From Sorghum bicolor (taxonomy: Eukaryota; Streptophyta; Magnoliopsida; Poales; Poaceae): a stretch of DNA of 64,000 nucleotides. Location: the NCBI RefSeq assembly GCF_000003195.3, contig NC_012879.2:33664575-33728574 (forward strand), in the 5' to 3' direction. The position numbers and the translations under genes are program-made. This document shows positions 35,146 to 44,914 of the stretch, in pieces. The notes beneath the pieces are model-generated. The model saw only the letters and a list, made by a program, of their open reading frames with translations. It ran no database searches and was not told the DNA's origin. The stretch's first letter is position 1. Each line of letters begins with the position of its first letter.

Positions 35146-35797
35146 AGATAACTTAGCGGCGCTCTAATTCCTTGATCTTCTTGTTGGCACTGGCAAGATC
35201 CTGCCTAAGGCCTAGTATAATGGTGTTCTAGTTAGAGAGCTGCCTAGTGAGGGAATTAACTGAGGACTGGAGGTCTATGATAATTCTATCTAGCCTGCGA
35301 ACTTCCTCATCAATATCCATTATAGTCTTGCGACGCTTGGGAGGTGTCTCAAAAGCATTGAGAGAATGCTTCGGGGCTGCCTTTGGAGGGATGAAACGGA
35401 CTTTGGCTGCTCTAATCCCTTTAAAGTAAGGCCTTTCCTCCTCTGAAGTGTAGCGTACGCTGCTGATCTCGCCGCTCCGGTTGGTCTTGACTCCAACGAC
35501 CCTCTCATTGGGTCTAGGTGGAAGGATCCTTGTGCCGATTGGCACCTTGATAGTGGTCTTCGTCTTGGATGATGGTCCTTTGAGGAGTAGGGGTTGTGGT
35601 GGTGTGGTGAGAACTGGTTGAGCATGGTAAGATTGGGCGGAGCTACGTTGGCGTAATGGCATGGCTTCTAGCTGACGCTCTGTTTTGGCCGGGACGAGAG
35701 CACGGGCATCGGGGTCTTCCACTGGCTCCATGTACGTTGAGGTTGAAGGGGACGACTTCCCAATCGTCGTGGTACTTGTCGGCCATTGGAGTAGCAA
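35146..35797 (-). pseudogene. Element E 3' ORF (uncharacterised)
   Basis: The open part 35797-35228 encodes about 189 residues: a proline- and basic-rich protein with VPIGTRILPPRPNERVVGVK and a C-terminal coiled-coil-like MDIDEEVRRLDRIIIDLQSSV. A stop at 35228 is followed in frame by about 27 more codons of similar coil, ending KELERR near 35146, so the stop is probably secondary. The start is unclear: ATG 35731 is in frame, and ATG 35785 is in another frame. It occupies the position of the F 3' ORF but I see no sequence similarity. No envelope features are seen. Confidence 0.5.
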
Positions 35798-35922
35798 GGA
35801 ACTAATAAAATTTTAATTGAAGTAGAGCTAATTAAGCTCTAATTAAAGGAGAGCTAATCAAGCTCTAGTTGAAGGAGAGAAAGCTTGGTGGCTTGGTGTT
35901 TGAAAACTGAGGTCAGGGGTCT

Positions 35923-36107
35923 GTTTATATAGGGGTCAAAAGGATACCTCTATGGGTTGTTCGGGTTGCTCCCGTCGATGTGCGTGCGAAACTTTCCATC
36001 CGAGGGATTATTCGGATCACCCTAAGTGCATTTTCCATAACAGAGAAAGTCGGGACCGAGGGGGAACAGGGGCTGGGCGCCCGCCCACTTGACCTGGGCG
36101 CCCGCCC
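35923..36107 (-). promoter_or_regulatory. Candidate internal promoter of E: paired GC motif plus TATA box
   Basis: GGGCGCCCGCCC copies at 36075-36086 and 36096-36107 (plus strand, 21 bp apart) lie upstream, in element direction, of minus-strand ctatataaac at 35932-35923. That box is followed by agacccctg as in the LTRs. The 12-mers are inverted relative to the E LTR copies, but the core GGGCGCCC is palindromic. The 3' ORF starts about 130-200 bp downstream. Confidence 0.55.
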
Positions 36108-36216
36108 TCTCTCTGGCTCCTCTGTGGGCCCACTTCTCCGAGCGCATTTCTAGATGCGAAATTATTTAGAAAAATATATATATGACCCAAAACCATCAGA
36201 CCAAAAGTGTCGGGCT

Positions 36217-39200
36217 CTAATTCTCCATGGGAAGGTAAAAATGGACTACGTCTATTTCTTCAAATTCCTCATTGGGCTCTAAAAATAATTTAAGACATTG
36301 ACCATTTACCTTGAATAACGTACCTTCGCTGTTTTGAAGTGTGATAGCTCCGTGGGATGATGAATTGATTACCTTGACTGGTCCTTCCCATTTTCTCCGG
36401 AGTTTTCCATGCCCAAAAAGCTTCACCCTGGAATTAAAAAGGAATACCTTATCTCCGGGTGTGAACTCCTTCTTCTTGATTCTCTTGTCATGCCACCTCT
36501 TGACTCTTTCTTTGTAGATCTTTGAATTGTGATATGCCTTCTCTCGCCATTCTTCCAATTCTGATAATTGCATTCTTCTATAATCTCCAGCAACATCTAG
36601 GTCCATATTCCATCTCTTTATGGCCCAGTGTGCTTTGAATTCTAGTTCAACAGGTAGATGGCAAGTCTTCCCGTACACCAATTGGTATGGAGACATTCCA
36701 ATTGGGGTCTTGTATGCTGTCCGGTATGCCCACAGTGCATCGGGTAACTTGTCTTTCCACGCCGTTCCCATTTCATTTACTGTCTTCTGAAGAATATTCT
36801 TGATTTGTTTGTTGGAAGTCTCTGCTTGGCCACTTGTCTGAGGATGATAAGGGGTAGCGACGTTGTGACGGATTCCATGTCTTGATAGATATTGCTTGAA
36901 GCGTTTGTCGATGAAGTGTGCTCCTCCATCACTTATCACTACTCTGGGGACTCCAAATCTTGGAAATATAATTTCTTCAAACATCCTCTTTGAACTGACA
37001 TTGTCGGCATGCTTGCAAGGTAATGCTTCTACCCACTTGGAGACATAGTCAACCGCCACCAAGATGTACTCACACTTCTTTGATGGAGGAAATGGACCCA
37101 TGTAGTCTATTCCCCAGACATCAAAGAGCACAATCTGAAGGTTGTTGGTGAGTGGCATTGCATCCCTTGTATTTGTGTTTCCGTGCCTTTGACATGGCCC
37201 ACATCTTCTGATATACTGTTTCGTGTCTTCATACATTGTAGGCCAATAGAATCCACACTGCCAGATCTTTGAATGTGTACGGAATGCTCCATAGTGACCT
37301 CCATATGGTGATGAATGACATCTGTCGATGATCTTCCATCCTTCCTCAGTGGTCACACATCTCCTGAGTAAGCCATCAGAGCATACTCGGAAGAGGTATG
37401 GCTCGTCCCATATATGTGAACGACTTTCTTGAATAAGCTTCTTCTTGTTTGCTCCTGGTGGTACATACCCTGAAACCATAAAATTAACAATATCTGCATA
37501 CCAGGGGTCAGACCTGTTAATCCCGTAGAGCATGTCGTCCCGGGATGAATCATTGATGGGGGTTTCCTGTGGACTCTTAAAATACATTCTAGACAAGTGA
37601 TCAGCAACAGAATTTTCTACTCCTTTTTTATCTTTTATTTCTAAGTCAAATTCTTAGAGTAATAAAATCCATGTAATCAGGCGAGGTTTAGCATCTTTTT
37701 TATTGAGCAAATATTTTAGTGTAGCATGATCAGTGTAAACAATTATTTTAGCTCCAACTAAATAAGATCTAAATTTATCAATGGCAAAGACAATAGCCAG
37801 AAGCTCTTTTTCAGTGGTTGCATAATTAAGTTGAGCTCCTATCAAAGTTTTACTGGCATAAGCAATTGCATGATGTTTCTTATCTTTAGTTTGTCCCAAT
37901 ACTGCCCCCACAGCATAATCACTAGCATCACACATAATTTCAAAAGGCAACGACCAATCAGGGGGTTGAATGATTGGTGCAGAGATGAGTGCTTTCTTTA
38001 ATAAATTGAAAGATGTTAAACATGCATCATCAAATTCGAAAGGAGCATCCTTGGCTAGCAAAAGAGTAAGTGGTCTAGCAATAAATGAAAAATCTTTTAT
38101 GAATCTACGATAAAAACCAGCATGGCCAAGAAAGCTCCGAATTCCTTTTATATTCACAGGTGGAGGTAGTTGTTCAATTACTTCAATTTTAGCTTTGTCT
38201 ACCTCAATCCCTCTTTCAGACACTAAGTGTCCTAGCACTATTCCTTCTCTAACCATAAAATGACATTTTTCCCAATTAAGGATTAAGTGCTTTTCTTCAC
38301 ATCTTTGCAAAACCTTATCTAAGTTTTCAAGACAACTATCAAAAGTTTTTCCATAAACAGAGAAATCATCCATGAAAACTTCCATAATCTCTTCAATCAT
38401 ATCAAAAAATATAGACATCATGCATCTTTGAAAAGAAGCTGGTGCATTACATAACCCAAAAGACATTCTACGGTAAGCATAAGTTCCATAAGGGCATGTA
38501 AAAGTGGTTTTGCTTTGATCATCAGGATGGATCGGGATTTGATGATACCCTGAATATCCATCTAAGAAACAGAAGAATGAATGGTTTGCTAACCGCTCTA
38601 GCATCTCATCTATAAAAGGTAAAGGAAAGTGATCTTTTCTCGTGGCTTTGTTTAGTTTTCTATAGTCTATGCACATCCGCCATCCTGTGACGGTGCGTTG
38701 CGGAATTAGCTCATTCTTTTCATTCATAATAACTGTCATGCCTCCCTTTTTGGGCACAACTTGGACTGGGCTCACCCACTCACTGTGCGGCACAGGATAT
38801 ATAATCCCTGCATGCAGCAACTTTATAACTTCCTTTTTAACTACCTCTCTCATAGTGTTGTTAAGTCTACGTTGGGGTTCTCGAGAGGGTGTAACAGAAG
38901 GATCTGTTGGAATACGATGGGTACAAATCATAGGACTGATTCCTGTAAGATCTTGAAGTGAGTAGCCGAATACTGAGTGATGTTTCTCAAGAATGGTCAT
39001 TAATCGCAGAGTTTGATCCTGAGTGAGTTTATCGCTAATGATCATAGGGAACTCTGGATTATTGTTTAGGAAAGCATAGGTAAGACCGGGTGGTAAAGTT
39101 TTAAGTTCTATGGGGGGTCTAGGTGTTTCTGCAAACTCGTCTAAGGGTTCAGGCTCAGAAGGTTCGTCTTCTTCTTCTGTGAAGAAAGGAGTTTCGTCTT

Positions 39201-40359
39201 CTAAGTCTGATTCATCTAAAAGCTCTAGAGATGCAGCCTTTACTTCCTCCATAGGATCAGGCAAAAGATATGACTCGGCCTTATTATTTAAGGAGTGTGA
39301 AATTATCATTGGGAATTGAAAAGTTTTTCCAAAAGAAATGTGTAGCTTTCCAGTATGACCTTCATAAAGGAGTCTTCTAAAAGGTTGTCCTATTAACAGG
39401 TCGAAGTCCCATGTATCAAAGATATAGAAGTTCAAATGAACCATGGAGCCTTCTACCGTAAGAGGTAGGACATTAATAATTCCAAGACTGGGGATTAATC
39501 TTCCCGAAGATTCCTTTATGATCTTTGTTGTGGGGGTTAAGACAAGATTTTTAAATAGTTCAAGTGCAAAAGATTCAGACATGATGTTGATCCCCACAAC
39601 AGGATTATAAAGAGCATTAAATCGATCAGAATTATAAGCACAACGTATAGTTATAGAGGGTGTGTCCAAACGGATCACATCAGAGGAAAGCTCTGATTCC
39701 TCCAACCATTCGCTACTCATTACTGAGATAAGCTCTCTCAATTGATATTCACTTGGTAAATAAATGCTAAACTGGCCGTTTTGGGGTTTGTCAATAGAAT
39801 GGTAGTTTGAAATATTTCCAAAATCGGCAAAAAGATCGGATTCTATATCCAGCATGAAGTCCGGTGGTGGAATTTCTTCCTCTTGTGGCTCAGAACTTGG
39901 GATAGCTAAAGTAGATGAAGAATTTGGCAGAGTGTCTACTTCGGCTTCGTAGGTTTCATCATGAAGGGTATTATCCATCTTAGCTTCTAGGATTCTATCT
40001 AGGATCACTCTTGCTTTATCAGCAGGGATGCGAAAGAAAGAACCTCTAGACATTGTGTGCAGCATTTGTTTGTGATTTTTATGAAGACCTCGAAAAAAGT
40101 GAAATAAAAGAACGGGGTCTTCAAGATTAAGGTTTGGACCAGATTCTAAAAGATCAGAAAAACGTTTCCAGGATTTTCCCAAAGTTTCATTATCTTTTTG
40201 TTTAAAAGATAGGACTTCGAGTCTAAGGTCGGCTATACGGTCAAGGGAATAGAAATCTAGACAAAAGTTGGCTCTTAAAACTCCCCATTCACCTTGTTGT
40301 TGACTTACCTTCTGACTGTACCATTGTCTAGCTTCTCCCCTTAAGGAAAAAGCTTCCAA
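36217..40359 (-). pseudogene. pol: Element E gag end, protease region, RT, RNase H and integrase
   Basis: The 901-codon open part (40359-37654) holds the rest of gag, a region at the protease position, and then RT. RT motifs are [49 protein letters not shown] and FMDDFSVYG. RNase H ([14 protein letters not shown], then [11 protein letters not shown]) follows. TAA at 37654-37656 interrupts it. The same frame resumes directly (SVADHLSRM) into integrase, 37596-36217. Integrase has an HHCC site ([10 protein letters not shown], then CGPCQRHGN) and an intact catalytic triad: [19 protein letters not shown] and GQAETSNK. The protease position lacks an obvious DSG/DTG. Apart from the stop and the gag frameshift the enzyme regions look undamaged. 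Confidence 0.88.
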
Positions 40360-40604
40360 CGTAAAGTCTTATCAAAAATGCCTTCAATGCGAAGACAATC
40401 ACATGTTTGCTCAAAATCTCTAATATGAAGGTAAGGGTTTTCGTCTTCCTTTCCCGAAAAAGATAGGTTTTGAATCATAGCAATCAACCTAGAACTTAAC
40501 TTATACTGGGATGTTTGGATAGGCTGTGATGATTCCCATGGTAAAAGGTCAGTTGCTAAAGGGATTGCAGACTCATGGATCGATTTAGAATTTTGGTTTT
40601 CCAT
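40341..40604 (-). pseudogene. gag: Element E gag N-terminus, frameshifted from the rest
   Basis: ATG at 40604 starts MENQNSKSIHESA. The frame has the family segment IQNLSFSGKEDENPYLHIRDFEQTC and ends at 40341. The downstream frame (from 40359) carries on with [14 protein letters not shown]. The overlap shows a small deletion near 40345-40360 that shifted the frame. Confidence 0.75.
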
Positions 40605-40710
40605 AGGGTAAGAGTAAAGAAAATAAATAAAGGATATAAAAGATAAGAAAAGATAAAAGTATAGATACAAGCTAATAGCAAGACACAGGTTATCTCAGCA
40701 ACCGTCTTTC

Positions 40711-40728
40711 TCCCCGGCAACGGCGCCA
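40711..40728 (-). other. Primer-binding site of element E
   Basis: Minus-strand tggcgccgttgccgggga lies eight bases inside the 5' LTR and is identical to that of F (aspartate tRNA type). Confidence 0.85.
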
Positions 40729-40736
40729 GAAATGCT

Positions 40737-41970
40737 TGTTGATATTTGGGAACGCAATAAGGAATTGATCCGCAAGCGCACGGATATCGGTGAGCACTTC
40801 ACCCGGGAGGTTATCGAGAGTATCGTATTTATTTTTTTACCGCTAGGAGAAAGAGTGCATCTGACTAACCGGTCTATTACTACTAACCTTTAGGCACAAA
40901 GAATGTCTTTCGATGTGAGTGATAAATAGAGAAGACTGCAACCGTAGTCTCCTTCTAACCTTGGTAAGGATGATCTACTGTTCTAATGGGGAGGCTAACG
41001 GAATCTAGACACCACAAAGGATGTTCAACCCGCACCTATAAATCCTATCCTTCCTGCTAACGAGATGTGATCTACAAAGGTAGCTCGGAATTGTCACGTT
41101 CCTCACTACTACCACGGTCCAGCTAGTCAGGGAATATCTATGAGTACCCCAGCCTAAACACCACGTTTACGCCAGCAATGATTACTCTAAACTCTACGCG
41201 AAGAGATTAAAGTAAACTCATAAACCATAAGAACAATAAAACAAGAACTTACTAGAATTTAGAAGTCGAATTACTGAAGAATCCTAGGAGCAAGCTTCGG
41301 GTTAGGAGAACTTGATCCCGCAGGTACAAGCTTGGAGTAGACACCGACAGGCCGGGCTTCCTCCACTCTTCTCCTCCATTCTATCTCTCTCAATCTAGTA
41401 GAAACTAGAAGATCTATTTCTACCTTACATTGATTGCTAAGCCTAAAAAGAAATATTAATTAGAGAAGAGGTTTTCCTTCGAGGGCACCCCTCAGTCTCT
41501 TTGATAATTTCTTCATGTCTTCTCCAGGGGCCAGGGGGCCTTGCTTATATAGTCCTCCCCTTCTATGCGTTTTTGGGTCGATAGGCGAGGTGGTACTATG
41601 TTTTTCTTGATCCAATAGGTCGGTGGAATATCCCGAGCGAAAGAGTCCTGATTTGGCTCCAGCAGGGGGGCGGGCGCCCAGGCTTCCAGGGCGGGCGCCC
41701 TGGGCCTGGCCCAGTTTTGCCTCCACTTCGGTCTTGTGGCTTCTGGAGTCTTCTAGATGAAGTAAAATTGCGTGGTGTGTTGATATCTCTATGTAATCCC
41801 GACATGTGGGCCTTTCTTCCTTATTTCCTGATAACCCCCTGCAGAAATAGATAAACCACAAAACTCGTGGAATTCTGTCAGATCAAACCCTAATTCTAGG
41901 TGATGGTTGCATATTGGTCCATTCTCTTGTTTATTTGATAATTAAAATTGATACTTAAGAATCGTCAACA
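40737..41970 (-). repeat. Element E 5' LTR
   Basis: It is 1234 bp, complete at both ends. In element direction it starts TGTTGACGATTC and ends ATATCAACA. The GC motif pair lies at 41668-41700 and the TATA box at 41544-41552. It is related to the F LTR, for example in the cccctggcccctgga block after the TATA box. Confidence 0.92.
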
Positions 41971-43296
41971 CTAATGCCGATGGGTTGTAGAATTCATAAG
42001 TCTGGGGAGAGGTTTTTGTGCTACCAAAGAAATTCAGTGGTATGGCTCTAGGAGTCAAAATTGCCATCATCACCTCATTATCCCTGTCAAGAGCTTCATC
42101 AAATGGATTGAAAACCAGAGGGATCATACTGTCTGGGTCATCATAGGCCAACCATGGTCGTTCATCTCTGGCCAAGCCCTCATACAAAGTCTGGAAGAAT
42201 CGGCCGATCTGATCTGGATTACCCCCTGAACCAGGCAAGACTATGACGGCTTCGCCAAAGTTTAGGGGAGCGCGTGTTGCCGATTCTTCTTCACCCAACA
42301 CATGATTTTCAGTTATATCTCTTGGGAAACGCTATGTAAATAAGTTAAAGTTGAGGCGCTTGTACAGATGCAGATTAAGCCACATATTGATAAACCACCA
42401 GGGGCCGCCTAAGTTGACAGTAGACTGGCCGAGCAGGAGTTTCTTGGCCACCTGATGGAGGAGATGGTAAGCAGCGCCAAGCAAGTATCGGCCGAGAGGG
42501 AATCGGCCACCGTTAGCCAGTCTCTCTGCTGCCGATAGATAGACGGAAGTCGGTCCTACCGATCGACCACAGAACACAAACTTGTCCAGCCACATGTTCA
42601 GAAAAGTGGTTTGTTCCTTTATGCTGACAGGCCCCGTCCCACGATACTTCTGAATGTACCCTGACCAGCCGCCGATGGAGCGAGTTTCCACTTTGGCACT
42701 AGGAGCGGTGTCAAAAAAGTGGGTGCTATTGGTAGAAGATATATCTAGACCGGTGAGCATGGCTACATCGGCAAGAGTAGGAGAAGCAGGGCTGTGGCCA
42801 AAGACAAAAGCGTTGAGGGTGTCTGACCAAAAGTAAGATGCAGCTATCAACAGTGACTCATTCCTGTGCATATCGGCAATGGACAATCTAATGCATTGAT
42901 CTAGCTTTCTCTCGCCCCACTGGACTTCATTGGAGTTGCTGACCCTCAAGAACCAGTCTTTCCACCCTACAGTAGGGCTGGGCCAAGAACGGAAGGTGTC
43001 TTTCCACAGATCTAAAGAAAAATTTTCGGTTCTGAAAGAGATCCTGTTGGTTTTTGCGTTAATAAGATCGGTTGGATCTGGATCCCCTAGAGGGCCGAGG
43101 CATTGGAGGTGTGGTTGATCGGTAGGGATGACAATTTTGTTGGACAATTCCTGGTGGTTTTGGAAATAAAGAAAAGGAACACAAAGAAAAGAAAAAAATA
43201 TTCAGTAAAATGGATTGCGGATGAACGGGGATGTGAGGAAAAATACAGGAAATGGAATGAAGAACTGACCTCAGGGACGATGAAGCTAATGGCCAT
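41971..43296 (-). CDS. Antisense gene, 5' part: exon 1 and plant mobile domain exon
   Basis: Exon 1 gives nine residues. The 119-bp intron (43151-43269) is removed between GAG/gtcagt and caccag/GAA. Exon 2 encodes the plant mobile domain: SLDLWKDTFRSW, VGWKDWFLRV, SLLIAASYFWSD, FGHSPASP, ADVAMLTGLDI and, further on, GPWWFINMWLNLHLYKRL. TAG at 42332-42334 follows NLFT and most likely derives from CAG. The frame continues through VLGEEES and PLVFNPFDEALDRD to 41971, where E begins. Codon frame is kept exactly across E once one copy of ctaat is counted. Confidence 0.85.
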
Positions 43297-43446
43297 CTTG
43301 CGACGAGGAGGTTCTCTGAGGGCTCCAGGGTTGGTGAGGAAGAGTCTTTGTCAGAGGTCTTGGAGATTTTGAATGGCGCCGCCGCTAGGAAAGTAAAGTT
43401 GGGATGGTGGAATGATGTGATGGAGAAGGAGTACCCGAGAAGGAAC

Positions 43447-43457
43447 TATTTATAGGA
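43447..43457 (-). promoter_or_regulatory. TATA box of the antisense gene of C
   Basis: Minus-strand CCTATAAATAG lies about 150 bp upstream of the ATG at 43296 and matches the plant TATA consensus. The text between is CT-rich leader without an upstream ATG that I noticed. It supports transcription against the element. Confidence 0.7.
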
Positions 43458-43630
43458 CAAAATGGGCAAGGGCAAATCTGACTTATCTCCTTGCCGCATC
43501 CGAGAAATCCGAGGGTGCTCAGGTAGATATGGTAACTGTTCACACGATAATCAAGGGATTGTGCAGGTGATTTGACGGGAAGCGGTCATTATCTGGAGAT
43601 ATTTTACTGTGCGGGATCTCCTGGTCGGTC

Positions 43631-43749
43631 CATCGGCAGCGTCCTGTAACGGTCATATTGCCGATGGGCGAGTAAAGTGAAGATAGTCGTTTGTACGAAC
43701 GTCCTGATCAGTTCATCGGCAGATCTTTGTAACAGTAATATTGCCGATG
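43631..43749. promoter_or_regulatory. Two CATCGGCA-N20-TGCCGATG inverted repeats upstream of the antisense promoter
   Basis: Arms at 43631-43638 and 43659-43666, and at 43714-43721 and 43742-43749, are perfect 8-bp inverted repeats. Both have 20-base loops sharing tgtaac and a final tat-like end. They lie 175-300 bp upstream of the antisense TATA box and before the polypurine tract. They look like operator or structural sites. Confidence 0.6.
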
Positions 43750-43924
43750 TGCGGTTGAGAAGGAAATGCCCGTTTAGGAAGTTGAGGATTTCGAGGAATA
43801 TGCAGAAGAATAGGATCAGAGTTGTTCAGATTGAGGTTGTCGGTTACCAGATTAGGAGCATTAATTGCGGGAAAAGGCATCATTACTGCAGAGAATTTCG
43901 GAGCATTGATGATTTCGTACTCTG

Positions 43925-43939
43925 AAATTGGGGGGCATG
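43925..43939 (+). other. Polypurine tract of element C
   Basis: aaattggggggcatg directly precedes TGTTGACACCG at 43940. Confidence 0.75.
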
Positions 43940-44643
43940 TGTTGACACCGTTTTTGGGCACGTGTCCAGGCTGCCAGGATAAGACGGCAGTGTTTTGTTT
44001 ACAGGATGAGTTGCCGATGAGGATGGTTGCCGATGAAGGAGAGGTTGAACGTGACTAAGTCTACAGGCGGTGATGTGTCTGTGCCGATGGCTATGATGAG
44101 GAAGTCTGTCGATGACTATGGCAAGGGAGTCTGCCGATGATACGAAGGGAGATTTCGGGAGCCGCCGATGGTTTGTGGAAGAGTTTCAGTTTGTCACGGG
44201 GGATAGTTTTGTTATTTCCTTAATTATTTAAATCGTTTTGTATACGGATTCCGTGTAATTTGGAATTCGAATTCTAATCGTGTCTGGCTGTAGCTCTTTG
44301 AGCAGGGTATAAATATAGACCCTAGGACCTTGTAATGAGACATCTATCAATCAAGCAAACACACGTTTTTACTCATATTCTAGCATCTACTTTCTCGATG
44401 ACTTCGTCTTACTTTTTTTCTTTTCATTACGAGTTCTTAGGAATTCGTCGACTCAAGCTCGGTGTGTTCTCAAGTTCCGCGTGAGTACCTCTTAGCCGTG
44501 ACATCCGGGCGCATCGCTGTTGTCAGGACTAAAGTATTCGAGTTATCACCCTTGCCGATAGTAAGGTCAAATCGGCTGGCACGCCTTAACATTTGAATCG
44601 GGTATTAGCCCTTTGTGTTTGCAGACCAGCTTTTGCACCAACA
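43940..44643 (+). repeat. Element C second LTR
   Basis: It matches 23087-23791 with about 17 differences by eye. Unlike a normal 3' LTR it is followed by the primer-binding site and gag start, not by flanking DNA. TATA box at 44308-44315; inverted GCCGAT pair at 44554-44576. Confidence 0.88.
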
Positions 44644-44914
44644 CATCTTTTGCCACGCCCAGTGGGACAGATCCAAGATCAAGATCAACATGTCGACTTC
44701 TGAGTTTGATCAAGAGAACGTCATCCTCGTGACAGAAGCCAATCTCAAGGATGAGCAGAAGCAAGCTATTGCTAAAGCCATGGAGGATTACAAGCAGCAA
44801 TGCCTCAGGTCCTTCAGCATGAACAGGAGCGGTGAGGTAATTCAGAAGGATGCACTACCGGCTCCTCGGCAGGTTACTTTTGAGTCCAATCCAGGCAAGC
44901 TTCAAGAGATGGTT
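44644..44914 (+). pseudogene. Second, truncated copy of C leader and gag start
   Basis: The primer-binding site (44651-44668) and a gag frame from ATG 44690 match 23792-24063 with few changes. The copy breaks off at about 44911-44914, where ggtt is shared with the following B LTR sequence. About 75 gag codons remain. This fragment is what is left of a second unit of C. Confidence 0.88.

Larger units (their letters stand above)
32827..41970 (-). mobile_element. Element E: Athila-type Ty3/gypsy element inserted in the antisense gene of C
   Basis: E reads on the minus strand. Its 5' LTR is 41970-40737 and its 3' LTR 34041-32827. The target-site duplication ctaat lies at 32822-32826 and 41971-41975. 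It has the Athila primer-binding site, gag, pol with RT, RNase H and integrase, and a 3' ORF. Only one frameshift and one stop break gag-pol. About 16 LTR differences are counted by eye. It is younger than C, as its position requires. Confidence 0.93.
30875..43296 (-). pseudogene. Antisense six-exon gene of element C: plant mobile domain plus coiled coil
   Basis: I read six exons on the minus strand: 43296-43270, 43150-32544 (split by element E at 32827-41970), 32467-32267, 32181-31809, 31732-31644 and 31570-30875. All join in frame to about 947 codons. Introns are 119, 76, 85, 76 and 73 bp. Four are GT-AG, with good sites such as GAG/gtcagt and gct/gtaagt; the last has a GC donor (caa/gcaagt). 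The protein starts MAISFIVPE. It carries a plant mobile domain (WKDWFLRVSN, then FVFGHSPASPTLADVAMLTG), a proline-rich linker and a C-terminal coiled coil. One TAG (42332-42334) and the E insertion are the only breaks seen. Function is unknown; plant mobile domain proteins of host and transposon origin act in silencing or genome stability. Antisense ORFs between pol and the 3' LTR are known in Tat elements. Confidence 0.85.
23087..44914 (+). mobile_element. Element C: Tat-type Ty3/gypsy element with an antisense gene, inserted in B
   Basis: C has LTRs of about 705 bp (TGTTGACACCG start). Its pol contains a second RNase H of the archaeal type between RT-RNase H and integrase, the mark of the Tat lineage. 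The order is LTR, gag, protease, RT, RNase H, second RNase H, integrase, antisense gene, PPT and LTR. After the second LTR the primer-binding site and the first 75 codons of gag recur, and C then ends at 44914 in a junction with B. The element therefore has LTR-interior-LTR-gag structure and no clean right end. Element E lies inside its antisense gene. I count about 17 differences between the two LTRs by eye. Confidence 0.9.

Noticed and set aside
35146..35797. Envelope-type protein in E
   Set aside because: No signal peptide, membrane segment or similarity that I can recognise; only its position suggests it.
43940..44643. Second LTR of C as an independent solo LTR
   Set aside because: A polypurine tract precedes it and the primer-binding site plus gag follow, so it is an internal LTR of C.
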